Assembly (NCBI RefSeq): GCF_004664715.2
Contig: NC_051074.1
Coordinates: forward strand, 22,484,058 to 22,548,057
Source of the DNA: Peromyscus leucopus
Taxonomy: Eukaryota > Chordata > Mammalia > Rodentia > Cricetidae
Length of the DNA stretch: 64,000 bases
Direction of reading: 5' to 3'
Part shown: piece after piece, positions 32,153-42,119 of the stretch
Layout: each line of letters starts with the position of its first letter
Position numbering within the stretch: position 1 is the stretch's first letter
The notes under the pieces: model-generated
The model's input: only the letters and a program-made list of their open reading frames with translations
Databases searched by the model: none
What the model was told of the DNA's origin: nothing
Made by a program: the position numbers and the translations under genes

Positions 32153-33256
32153 GTATAGACAGTAGATAGATGGATTTTGTTTCTTGATCCACTCAGTCAC
32201 TCTGTGTCTTTTGATTGGACAACTGAGGCTACTAATATTTAAAATGATTACTGAAATGTGTGTGTTAATTGTGGTCATTGTTTTGTTGTTTTTGTGTTTC
32301 TCTTTATTTTTATAATTATAGCTTCCTATTCATCTCCACAGTTTCTTCTGCTTTGCTGGTTCATCTCTTCACCCACAATAACACTTCCTGTATTTTATTT
32401 AGGTTTTAAGTTTTTCTTTCTCCTTCAGTCATGGCAGATAGTTTTGCTGGGTATATTAATCCAGTTTGTCTATTATAGTCTTTAAGGACGTGGAATGTAG
32501 TCTTCAGGCTCTTCTGACTTTCGAAGTGTCCACAGAGAAATAAGCTGTTATTCTGGTGGGTTTTCCTGTATATGTGACTTGCAATTTTTCCTCTTATAAT
32601 TTTCAACACAAGTTCTTTGTTACATATACTTAGCACTTTAACTATAATATGCTGTGGGGATTTTCTTTTCTAGTCTATCTGCTGTTCTGTGCACTTCTTG
32701 TATTTCTATGGGTATGTCTTCCTTTATTTTGGGGAAGTTTTCTTCTATGATCTTGAAGAGCTAGTCTATGCCATTAACTTGAGATTCATCTCCCCTGTCT
32801 ATGCCTATAATTTGAGTTAGGTTTGGTAGTTTCGTGGTGTTCCACATTTTCTCTGTGTTCCTTTTCAGTGTTTAAATTTTTTTCCTAACCCTTGCTTTTT
32901 TGATCTGGAGCCTCTACTTTATCTTTGAGTCCTGATATCCTATCTTCTGTTTGATTCATCATATTTCTACAGCTTTCCTTTGAGTTTTCTAGTTGAGTTA
33001 TTAGGTTTTTCAATTCCACCTTGAATTCATCTTTAATGTTTCTAGCTCCTTACTGATTTCTGTTCTCAAGTCCTGGATTGCGTTCATTTCCATCAGCCTT
33101 GTTTGTGTCTTCCTGGGCATCACTCAGGCATTTATTCTCCTCAAGCCCTTTCTTCTTAACCTCATTAAGCTGTTTCTTTGTGTCTTCTTTAAACTCCTTG
33201 AATTCTTTGATGACATTTATGATTGTTCTTTTTAAATTCTGCATGCTGGTATTCAT
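32153..33256 (-). mobile_element. Long L1, part 3: 5' ORF2 region and ORF1 start (antisense, disrupted)
   Basis: L1 resumes after the retrocopy with the ATGGATTTTGTTTCTTGATC-type sequence that follows GTGTTTC in L1. At 33050-33256 on the minus strand a 68-residue frame starts MNTSMQNLKRTIINVIKEFK and is rich in Lys/Glu coiled-coil repeats, like the L1 ORF1 N-terminus. Only about 1.1 kb lies here, so a good part of the ORF1/5' ORF2 region is deleted or unrecognisable. Confidence 0.8.
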
Positions 33257-34075
33257 TTAGTTAATTCTCATCAGCAAACATTTCTAGAGCATCGGTAGGT
33301 TCTAGGGAGATGATATTGGCTTGATGTCCCATATTGACATTTTTGTGATATGTTCTGAGCATGTGAACTTTTTTTGTTCTAAGTCTGGTCTGGACAGAAC
33401 AGGTTGGGGTGGAGGAGAGATCATGTGGGTGCTTTGGGTCTAGAGGTTTGGGTCTTGGTTGGAATGAAGTCAGATGTGCAAAATGTGCTTCCTGTCCCAA
33501 GCTGGAGTGTTGGGGTAGACCTGGCTTGGTAGAAAGGTTGGATATGGCTTTGGAAGGTCTTATGGACTGGGGATAGGTAGGTCCTGGATGAAGTCCAGAG
33601 CTCCTTTGCAGTGTAAGCAGGGGAGTCCACACCAAGCAGGTGCACTGGTTGTTGGGCAGGCCCAGGCTAGACCTTGCAGGTTGCAGACAAAGCATGGACT
33701 GGGATTTCAGGGAGACATACCAGGCTAGACCCTGAAGGAGGACCTGGGAAGTCTGGGCACTGAGTGGATTGGTTGGAATAGCATGGAAAGGACTTGGTGG
33801 TGGTTGCAGGTAGGGCCAGTCCTGGTAGAAGACTGGAGTCTGGCTGTGGCACAGGCAGAGTGGTCAGACTAGGCCAGGGCACTGGTTGTAGTGCTGGGAC
33901 TAGATCTGGAGGGTTTGGTAAGGATGTGAGAGGTCTGGGTATCAAATTCTGTGGTTGGAGTCTACTGCACAGTTTCTTAAGATGTGAGTTACCACCATAT
34001 AACTGAATGTGGTGCAGGGAGGCAGAGGTGTCATTAAAATTTGGCAATAGCAAAGGTTTCTAATACTGAATTAAT
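33257..34075 (-). mobile_element. Long L1, part 4: 5'UTR-like sequence (antisense)
   Basis: Lies directly upstream of the ORF1 start. It contains loosely repeated CTGG/AGTC-rich phrases (GCACTGGTTGT appears at about 33642 and 33879; AGGCTAGACC at about 33666 and 33723) that may be diverged 5' monomers. The left-to-right reading frames here are not coding. The 5' boundary is uncertain. Confidence 0.55.
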
Positions 34076-34097
34076 AGACAGAAATTAATTTCTGTCT
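34076..34097. repeat. Perfect 22-bp palindrome
   Basis: Half-site AGACAGAAATT followed immediately by its complement, with no spacer. It lies near the presumed 5' end of the long L1; no known function assigned. Confidence 0.9.
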
Positions 34098-34738
34098 GGG
34101 TAGAGTGAATGGACACCAGCCAGCTGATTGGTGACTCAGGGATCTGGAAATGCACTGGAGGAAACTCACACATACCTGGGATCTAGGTCAGGCACATACT
34201 ATAGCTTGCCTCAGCATCTTGGGACAGCCTGAGCAGTAAGAGGTGAAGCCCATGGGCTGTTCTCTTTCTTTTTTCCATTGAGCATAAAAGATAGGCCATG
34301 CAAGGAGGCCTTAGGAAGTAGGTCCTGGGCCTCTGATTTTCTGGAAGCCACATCTCATCAGAAAGCTGGACACGGCCTGAGTTCTTCCTGATTTGGAATC
34401 CAAAGGCTTCCAATGTACACATAGGAAGGACACTGAGTGGCTAGCGTGGAGTCTGTGCAGAGCCCTGGGGCTGTGGGCTCTATGGCAGAGCAACAGCATT
34501 CTCACTTGATCAGTTGAGAGGAAAGTGGAGAGATGTAGTTTGAAGTTACTACTTTGTAGTAGTGGGCTCTGCCTTTGAATGTAGTTGCTTTGGATGTAGG
34601 ACCGGGATGTATCATGGTTGGCTAAGTGGGGCTGTGGTTTATATGTTGAGGATCGCCTGCAGAATCCTAGGGCATGGCACAGTGGTTTTACATGTTTCTA
34701 TGGAAACAGGCTCATTTGAGTACTGCATGTTTTGTAAA

Positions 34739-34740
<2 letters not shown>
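34098..34740. other. No feature recognised
   Basis: Unclassified; short frames only. It could contain more of the L1 5' region. Confidence 0.25.

Positions 34741-34784
<44 letters not shown>
34741..34784 (+). repeat. (CA)n microsatellite
   Basis: About 22 CA units. Confidence 0.97.
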
Positions 34785-34785
<1 letters not shown>

Positions 34786-35260
34786 GGGCAAGAGAATAGG
34801 AATGAGGGGACAGAGGCACCCTCTCTTTCAGTGCACATTTTAACCACTTGAGCTGACAACAATAGCTTCTATTTGTTAAGTACTTTTTATACTGGGTCAG
34901 TTAGAACGCTTTTGTTTGAAAATTATAGAAAAGACACTTGACACTTGTGTGAGTAAATATAATCTCGTGGCTCAAATGGTGAGGCACAATATGGTTTTGG
35001 TGTATTTGGCTGGGGCCCTGGATCAAGTTTTCCCACAATCCTTCCCTCCTCCTCTCTCTCAACTTCCCTTGTCAGCCTCTTCTAGAGTAACTTTCTTGGT
35101 AGTCCATGGTTCTTAGGATGTCAGTTCATAGATATTATATCATCCTCACCAAAGAAAAAAGGGAATTCCTCTTCTTAAAATGGTCTGAGATAAGAGTTGA
35201 TCTTCATTGTGATTGGACTAAGCTCAGCAGCATGTTCTAGGATACTTGATTGAAAATAAG
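34785..35260. other. No feature recognised
   Basis: Nothing I can classify. Confidence 0.25.
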
Positions 35261-35263
35261 TCA

Positions 35264-35425
35264 ATGAAGGGGCTGGACTTTTTCCTCACATGCTTTTAAT
35301 CCCAGCTCAAGAGGCAGAGGCAGACATATTTCCATATGGTCTACATAGCTACAAGTTCCAGGTTAGCTAGGGCTACATGGTGAGAACTTATCTCAAAATA
35401 AACAAATAAGTAAGTAAAGAAATCC
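35264..35425 (+). mobile_element. Old B1-like SINE, sense
   Basis: TTTTAATCCCAGCTCAAGAG, GCAGAGGCAGACATATTTCC, GGTCTACATAGCTACAAGTT and an (AAATAAGTAAG) tail follow B1 with high divergence. Confidence 0.7.
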
Positions 35426-36439
35426 AATAAATCAAACCCCAATTCAGGCAATTTCACCCAAACCCCACTTAGGAAGGATGGCAGGAAGGCCATTATAATA
35501 AAAGAGGGTCCATAATGCATAGCAGATCTCATCTGTGCCTTGTTTTGAATCACTGTATCTGATTGCCCTCCATTTTAGAGATGCTTAGGTATGGGAGACC
35601 TTGAAGTAGACACACCTGCTTGGCAGTGTGTGATGGAAGGAGGCTGGAATTACATGTATGGGTCCACTTTTAGAACAAAAATATGGAGGAAGGAGAGAAT
35701 GAGAAATCAATTTAGAGGAGAAAGATCTCAAGGGGTGAATTAAAATGTAAAAGGGCTGAGAACCAGGGACTGACTTGGAGGTAGGTGTTTCTAGGGATTC
35801 AGAAAACACACAGTGTACTGGCTCACAGGCACCCATGTGACATGGAAAATCAAACCTGTGATCTGGGAATTGACACCTCATAGTAAAAATATTTCACAAA
35901 AATGAGGAAACTTGGTTGTAGGTTACTGTGTAAGAAACAAAGTCAATAAAGCAGCACAGTATGTTTGCATCACTACAACCTTTTTTTCCAATTTATTTAA
36001 ATATCTCTTCAGTGCTCCATAGGCATGGATTTACTCTGTGATTCTCACGCTTACATCCATTGGGCAAACAGATGAGACCTATCACTTACTCAATTCCCCA
36101 AATGTCTCCACTCGGCACCTCTATCCAGCTATAGAGAAACCCTTCTGAGTTCAGAGCATGAGTCTGTTTTTCCCACAGTGACTGAGCCGTACCAGGACAA
36201 AAAACTGCTAAAGCGTTTCCTAGGGATTCAGTTTCCTTTCTTCCTGATGCTGAATTCAGCTTTATGAATGATCAGCCTCAAATTAGAATTCTGGGATTTC
36301 TTTCTCAGTCCAATGAGGCCATCTCAAAGTTATGAACAACCTGTGCTTTTCACTGTCTTCCATGAGTCTCCTCGAAGACAAAACACACTAGGTCAGAGGA
36401 AGCAACCATCCTCAAAACGTGACTTGAAATGACCACAGG
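35426..36439. other. No feature recognised
   Basis: About 1 kb of unclassified sequence without coding resemblance. Confidence 0.3.
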
Positions 36440-36540
36440 TGGGGGAACTGGCTAGAGACACGGCTCAGAATTTAAGAGTGAATGTTGTTGTTACAGAGGC
36501 CCTGAGCTCAGTTCCCAGCACTGCTGCCCTCATCTGGCGT

Positions 36541-36543
<3 letters not shown>
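36440..36543 (+). mobile_element. Diverged B2/B3 SINE, sense
   Basis: GGGAACTGGCTAGAGACACG, GCTCAGAATTTAAGAGTGAA, GCTCAGTTCCCAGCACTGCT and TGCCCTCATCTGGCGTGCAC follow a diverged B2; its tail has become the (GT)n that follows. Confidence 0.65.

Positions 36544-36599
<56 letters not shown>
36544..36599 (+). repeat. (GT)n microsatellite
   Basis: About 27 GT units at the end of the SINE. Confidence 0.97.
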
Positions 36600-36829
36600 C
36601 CTGAAAGGAAGGAATGCATATCCCTGCACAGAAGGTCTGCCTGGAACACAGAACATGTATTGGTATGCAGCAATGTGGGAGGAGGTTTGGGTAAAAGTGG
36701 AGGTCAGGGTTGGTTCCTGGCTAAAGCCACCGGCGATCAGAGACAAAGACACTGGAAAATGACTCTTGCACAGGATGGGAAAGTCCCCACCTCTCTTTCC
36801 CCTTCCTGTTTCTTCTCCATGTACCAAGT

Positions 36830-36955
36830 GAGCACCATATGCTCTGCTCCTGAGCACCTCAGTCCTTTGAAGGTTCTGTAAAGTTGAGGCATGAGCACCA
36901 TATGCTCTGCTCCTGAGCACCTCAGTTCTTTGGAGGTTCTGTGAAGTCGAGGCAT
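36830..36955 (+). repeat. 63-bp direct tandem duplication
   Basis: Unit 1 (36830-36892) and unit 2 (36893-36955) both begin GAGCACCATATGCTCTGCTC and end GAGGCAT; they differ at 4 of 63 positions. No member of a repeat family is recognised, so this looks like a local duplication of unique sequence. Confidence 0.93.
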
Positions 36956-37399
36956 ACAGCTGTACAGTATTGTCAAACCAGAAGTGATCAGGGACTCATG
37001 AATTTTAACCAATGCTCTGGGAGGAAAATGGTTGACTTTCAAGTTTTGCAGAAGCGAATGATCTAGAACAGAGTTAAACATACAGTGTAAAGATAAGTTT
37101 CAAGAATTCCCATGGAGGCTGAAAATAGCTTTGGGTGGGTGCTTACACATTTTTTTTTTTTTTAAATGGGAGAGGATCAAACCTGGATTCTCAAGTGGGT
37201 TAGTGAGCCTCCTGTGAATGATATTGTGATCTTCTGCACAGGACATTGGGACATTTAGTCTTTCATATTGATATCAGATCTCATTTTTGCATAGGCTTTC
37301 TAACTGAATTATTGAGGGGTCACAGTGAAATCTAATGTCAATCCCTGAGGAGAGTAAACTATCTGTAGATAAGAAGGGAAGAAATAAAAGAGTTACAAC

Positions 37400-37915
37400 C
37401 TAAAGCAAAACTAAAACTTGGAGGCCGACAGCAGCCTTATTTGCCATCACTAAAATGTGGAAGCCATCGGGTGTCTGTGCATGAGTGGATGGATGGATAA
37501 ACAACTTGTTACATAGACATATGAAGGAATATTATTCAGCTTTAATAGGGAAGGGGATACTGAGACTTGCCACTGTGTGCATTAGACGTGAAGACATGCA
37601 CTAAGTGAAGGCAGCCACAGAAGGACCAAATTATACTCTGCCTCTGCAGGAGGTACCCAGAGGAATCACATTCATAGAAAAAAAAAACATGGGATACCAA
37701 TTTCCAAGGCTGGGGTGAGAAGGATGAGTTGTTTAATAGGTAACATGTTTCTGTAGGCAAAGATGGGAAGATCCTAGGGGACAGATTCAGGTAGCATAGT
37801 CACACAACAGTGTGGCTATCTCTGTGCCACTGAATTGTACACTTGAAATGGTTATAGGGTGATTTTTATGTTATGACTATTTTATAACATTAACAACAAC
37901 AACAGAGACTCCTGA
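37400..37915 (+). mobile_element. Old mammalian L1 3' fragment, sense
   Basis: GGATGGATGGATAAACAACT, GACATATGAAGGAATATTAT and TCAGCTTTAATAGGG match the ORF2 3' end of old L1. CTGTGCCACTGAATTGTACA and CTTGAAATGGTTATAGGGTG match its 3' flank. It is far more diverged than the other L1 fragments here. Confidence 0.75.
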
Positions 37916-38345
37916 GGTTACTGTCAAAATACTGAAGTCCCATGTACTTGTTCCCAGCAGGCTATGAGCATCTGTCTAATCCTTGCTGCAGCCGAGTCTC
38001 AAACTCCCCTCCTCAGAGAATGAGGGGCTACCTGACTTATGAAGCAAAACACGTTGTTATAATGGCCACTTAGGCACCGGCAATTAAAACCAATACCTAT
38101 TACACGGTCATTTAAACGTGTGACAATTTGCTAATGCTTTTTTATCAGCTAATAGGATCAGAAAGAGGTGAATTATATTTAACTAATGTACACACTTTAA
38201 CGTGAGGCTAATGACCGACAAATTGGTATATTATGAAATAGAGACATAGAGTTAGCTTGAGGGAGAGCAAGAGACTTTAGACGGATGGGCTCAGACCTTT
38301 CATTAAGTTACTGGAAGAGCAGATCACTGAACCTTCTGCCTTAGA
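37916..38345. other. No feature recognised
   Basis: Unclassified, AT-rich around 38050-38260. Confidence 0.25.
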
Positions 38346-38391
38346 TGCGCGCGCGCGTGCGCGCGCGCGCACACACACACACACACACACA
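38346..38391 (+). repeat. (GC)n(CA)n alternating purine-pyrimidine tract
   Basis: GCGCGCGCGTGCGCGCGCGC followed by about 11 CA units. It is uninterrupted alternating purine-pyrimidine, with an unusually pure CpG block for a mammalian genome; such tracts can adopt Z-DNA. Confidence 0.95.
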
Positions 38392-39335
38392 GAGTGTGAT
38401 GGGTTTCTAGCTCTAAGGAAACTTCCTTGGCCTAAGGAAGGTTTCGGTCACCAGCTAGGAGCTATTTGGTCAGGTGCATATCCTGGAGGGAACAGAACTC
38501 CACACTTGCCCCCTAAAATGGCTCATTCTTTTACCAGACAAGTTATAAAGGCCCCTAATAGAGCCACAATGCTGATCTACTGGCTAGGGTCCTAACAGTG
38601 GCCTGACCACACGGGAGAGCTCTATGGAAGATATGAACTCCCTATGCCTGACCTGCTGTTTCTGTGGTCAGGGACCCTGCTGGAATCACTTGAAGGGACA
38701 TGAACTGCCCTCTGGCCTCAGCAGTCACCTGTCCCCCAAGAGGTCCTGCTATCGAGTGGGGATAGTTTGGGTGTGTCCTCCAGAGGTCTGTGTGCTGGAA
38801 GCTTGGCCACCAGTGTGGCAGTATTGAGGTAGGAGCCCCTTGAAGAGGTGCAGCCCAGGTGGAGGTTCTTCAGGGGCAGAGCTCCTGTAAGAGACTAATG
38901 CTGGTCTTGTGGAATGTGTGAGCTTCGTGAGTGGATTCCAACTGAGCAAGGCAGGGAGATTACTACAGAGTTAGACCGTATTATCTCCAGCCACACTGCT
39001 CTGAATACACCCAGTCTCACCAGAATGAAATTCAGAGAGAGTCGACAGGCAGGGAGTTGAGGTGGAATACTGAGGTTCTGAAGTGAGGCCTCCATGTGCC
39101 TGGTCCTTCCCGTGCCCTGCCAAGTTTCTTTCCATTTTTCTGCTTTGTGGCCATGCAGCCAGGGTCCCTTCAACAGGATGCTGAAATTGTCCAATTTGGA
39201 CTTGCCAGGCACAAGAACCATTTCCCCAAGCCTAGCTTCATCAAGTCTAGGGTCAAGAGGCTCGGAAGAGCACCTGTCTTGTAAGCTAAGGACCCGTGAC
39301 TAATCCTCTGACCCCATATGGAATGCCAGGTATGG
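38392..39335. other. No feature recognised
   Basis: Several short frames (38624-38827, 38895-39303) without family resemblance. GGTCAAGAGGCTCGGAAGAG, CACCTGTCTTGTAAGC near 39250-39280 could be a tRNA-derived SINE remnant. Confidence 0.25.
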
Positions 39336-39339
39336 CGGT

Positions 39340-39663
39340 GTGATGGCCAACCTTCATTGTCAACACCTAGGAAGTTGAAACCCCAGCTGAAGAATTGCCT
39401 CTATTAGATTGGTCTGTGGCCATGTCTGTGGACTCTTTTTCTTGATTGGTAATAGATGTAGAAGGGCCCTGCATACCATGGGTGATGCCATCCCTGGGTA
39501 GGTGGGCCTGAGTTGTGTAAGGAGGTAGCTGAGCAAGCTAATAAGCAGCACTTCTCCATGCCTTCTGCTTCGGTTCCTGCCTCCAGTTTCCTAGCTTGGG
39601 CTTTTGTCCTGGCTTCTCTCAATGAAGGGAACCTATAAATTGACATGAACTCTTTCCTCCCTT
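39340..39663 (-). mobile_element. Rodent interspersed repeat of a second family, truncated
   Basis: GTGATGCCATCCCTGGGTAG, GCTGAGCAAGCTAATAAGCA and CTCCATGCCTTCTGCTTC follow, in reverse orientation, the family present at 55199-55575. It is cut at its right end, where the next repeat begins with TGTGGTAGTTTGAATAAG. Confidence 0.7.
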
Positions 39664-39680
39664 GATGTGGTAGTTTGAAT

Positions 39681-39874
39681 AAGAATGGCCCTGAAGCCGG
39701 GTAGTAGTGGTGGCACACACCTTTAATCTCGGCACTCCTGAGGCAGAGCCAGGCAGATCTCTGTGAGTTCGAGGCCAGCCTGGTCTACACAGCAAGAGTC
39801 AGGACAGGCACCAAAACTACACAGAGAAACCCTGTCTTGAAAAAAAAAAAAAACACATAAAAAAGAATGGCCCT
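39681..39874 (+). mobile_element. B1 SINE, sense, with 12-bp target duplication
   Basis: GCCGGGTAGTAGTGGTGGCA ... TTTAATCTCGGCACTCCTGA ... GAAACCCTGTCTTGAAAAAA. AAGAATGGCCCT is present at 39681-39692 and 39863-39874. It is inserted in copy c of the rodent repeat. Confidence 0.96.
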
Positions 39875-39976
39875 CATAGGCTCATATAGTTGAATGCTTA
39901 GTCACCATGGAGAAGTATTAGGAAGTGTGGTCTTGTTACAGTATGTATGTCATTGCTGAAGGAGGAGTGTCACAGG

Positions 39977-40025
39977 GTGGTGGCGGCGGCGGTGGTGGTG
40001 GTGGTGGCGGTGGTGGCGGTGGTGG
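39977..40025 (+). repeat. (GGT)n/(GGC)n triplet repeat
   Basis: About 16 GGT or GGC triplets; gives polyglycine, polyvaline or, antisense, polyproline frames that are artefacts. Confidence 0.95.
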
Positions 40026-40289
40026 CTTTGAGGTTTCAAAAGGCCAAGCTAGGCCCAGTGTCTCTCCGCTTGCTGCTTGGGAATCAGGATGTAAAGCTCT
40101 CAGCTGCTGCTCCAGCACCATGCCTGTCTGCTTCATGATGACCATGGTAGGACCCTCTGAAACTGTAAGCAAGGCTCCAGTTAAGTGACTTCTTTTCTAA
40201 GAGTTGTCTTGGTCATGGTGTCTCTTCACAGTATGAGAACAGTGACTAAGACACTCGTGATGCTTTTGGTCGGTATGTTCTCTCAGCAA

Positions 40290-40440
40290 CAGACAGCACC
40301 CTAGAGCAGGTGGTGTACATGTGTAATCCCCGAGCTGGGGAGGCAGAGACAGAGATGATCTCTAGGGTCAGCAGTTCAGCTGTCCTTACCTAACTGATAA
40401 GTGCAGGCCAGTGGGAGACCCTGACCCAAAGAAACTGGAT
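40290..40440 (+). mobile_element. Old B1/B4-like SINE, sense
   Basis: GAGCAGGTGGTGTACATGTG, TAATCCCCGAGCTGGGGAGG and GTGGGAGACCCTGACCCAAA follow a diverged B1-type SINE with a B4/RSINE-like right part. Confidence 0.55.
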
Positions 40441-42119
40441 AACCTTCTCTCCTCTCCCTCCCTTCCTCCCTCCCTCCCAATGCTTCCCCCTCATTTTCAT
40501 CGAAAATGTCTTAACTTCAGGCATTTTGTTATAGCCATAGTAAATTAAGATGCAGACCAGAGAGGCTGTCCCAGGTCACACTTGGATGTGCTGAGGTGGT
40601 GGCTGTCAGGACCTGGAAGGTGGCTTTAGATCCTAAACTTCACTGTGAGCCAAGGAAGCAATGGGTGAGCTGGTCTGAATTCAAGCTCTGCGTGGCCCCA
40701 TGTAGTGTCATGACCTTAGGGGAGTCACTGAACCTACCAGCTCAGGTTCTTTCTCTTTCCAATGCTGAGAGCCAGGGGCAGCTTTCCGAACTATTCCAGA
40801 TTGAGGCAGAGGTGGTAATTACATGCTCATTCTGTTACTTATAATAACATAGAGGGGTGAAAGGCATCTTAACATGGCTTTAATGAAGCAGGAGAGAGCC
40901 TCCCTGGCCAGCTAAGTGTAGCACTGGGGCCCAGGATGTGGTGTTATCTTTGTTTACAGGGCCCAGCTGGCATCCAAGGGTCCACAGAAACAGCCGGAGG
41001 AGCCAGGAGTCTTTGCTAGATCCCTGCCCAGGCACAACACAGGCAGGCAGTGTTTCTCCAAGTGCCTACCACTGTAGTTATAGTAACATCTCCTTTATCA
41101 TGAGATCTACTTTATCCATGTGGAAACCTTTCAGGAGGTAGAATTTCTTATATCGGATATCCGTCACGGCTATGTTTTATGCTCATGTAGCTCTTAACTT
41201 TCTCTACCTCTTGTTAGGTCAAACCCTTGTTTGATAAACAGGGATAACATGCCTCAGACAGAGGAGGAAACTGAGTCAAGGAGGTGATTCCTAGTGGTGA
41301 TAGCTAGTTTACTTTTGTTTCCACTTGATAGGAGGCATCAGAGGCCTATGACATACACGGCCCTCCAGCGTATAGGGCCCTCCAATGTACTGGGGCCTCC
41401 AACATTCTTTTACAGGAAGGGAAGGCAGAGGGAACTACTGTCTTGTTTGCCAAGTGCATCTGATAAGCAATCAAGATGAGGCATCTGAGGAGTACCCCAT
41501 CACCTAAATGTTGCATTTAGATTTCTAGAACTAGGGATAGCCAAGAGACCTGCACCTTTTCTCTTGCAGGAAACGTTGTGGGGGTCACACAGTTCTCGTC
41601 TATCTTCTCACTAGCACAGGAAACAGACATATTGTAACGGTTCCATCATCCTGGGATTTTTACTTGGCTCCAGCTCAGCATCAGCACAGTTTAAAAATCT
41701 GGAAATTCAAGGCATGATCAGAGAAGGACCTGCTTGCCTTCCGTGCTAAAGTTTCCCTGGTGTTCTTCCAAAGCGAAGAGGAGACATGGGAGAGAAGGCT
41801 CCAGAGGATGGGAGGACATCACGAGAATGGTCATCCTGGCAGTTTAGGGCTGGTGGTCACTATGCTGCCCACTCATGTGATTCTTGAAGGATGTGACCCT
41901 CTGAACTCCACTGGATGACAGTGTGCATCTGGGCTCCTGTGATGAGGCAGAAGGATCCAGAGCTGGACCAAAGGACTTAGAGGCTCACACAGAAATCTCC
42001 TGTTAATGTTCTGTCACCATGGCATCTCTTCATGCTGCTAAAGGACAGGAACCCACACTAAGGTAACCCCCACTTCAGATTCTGCACAGGAATTTTATAG
42101 CCCCAAATCCACATAGTCC
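40441..42119. other. No feature recognised
   Basis: About 1.7 kb of unclassified sequence, with a short CCCTCC run near 40450-40480. Frames here (40596-40844, 40938-41141) have no family resemblance. Confidence 0.3.

Larger units (their letters stand above)
39664..40253 (+). mobile_element. Rodent interspersed repeat, copy c, with nested B1
   Basis: Begins GATGTGGTAGTTTGAATAAG and ends CAGTGACTAAGACAC, same family as 28441. It is split by a B1 (39696-39862) and carries a GGT/GGC tract expanded at 39977-40025 where the other copies have GGTGTGGCCTTG motifs. Confidence 0.85.

Noticed and set aside
33050..33256. Independent small coiled-coil protein gene
   Set aside because: Sequence and position upstream of ORF2 identify it as the L1 ORF1 N-terminus.
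39925..40188. Polyglycine or polyproline protein
   Set aside because: Produced by the GGT/GGC tract in a dispersed repeat.
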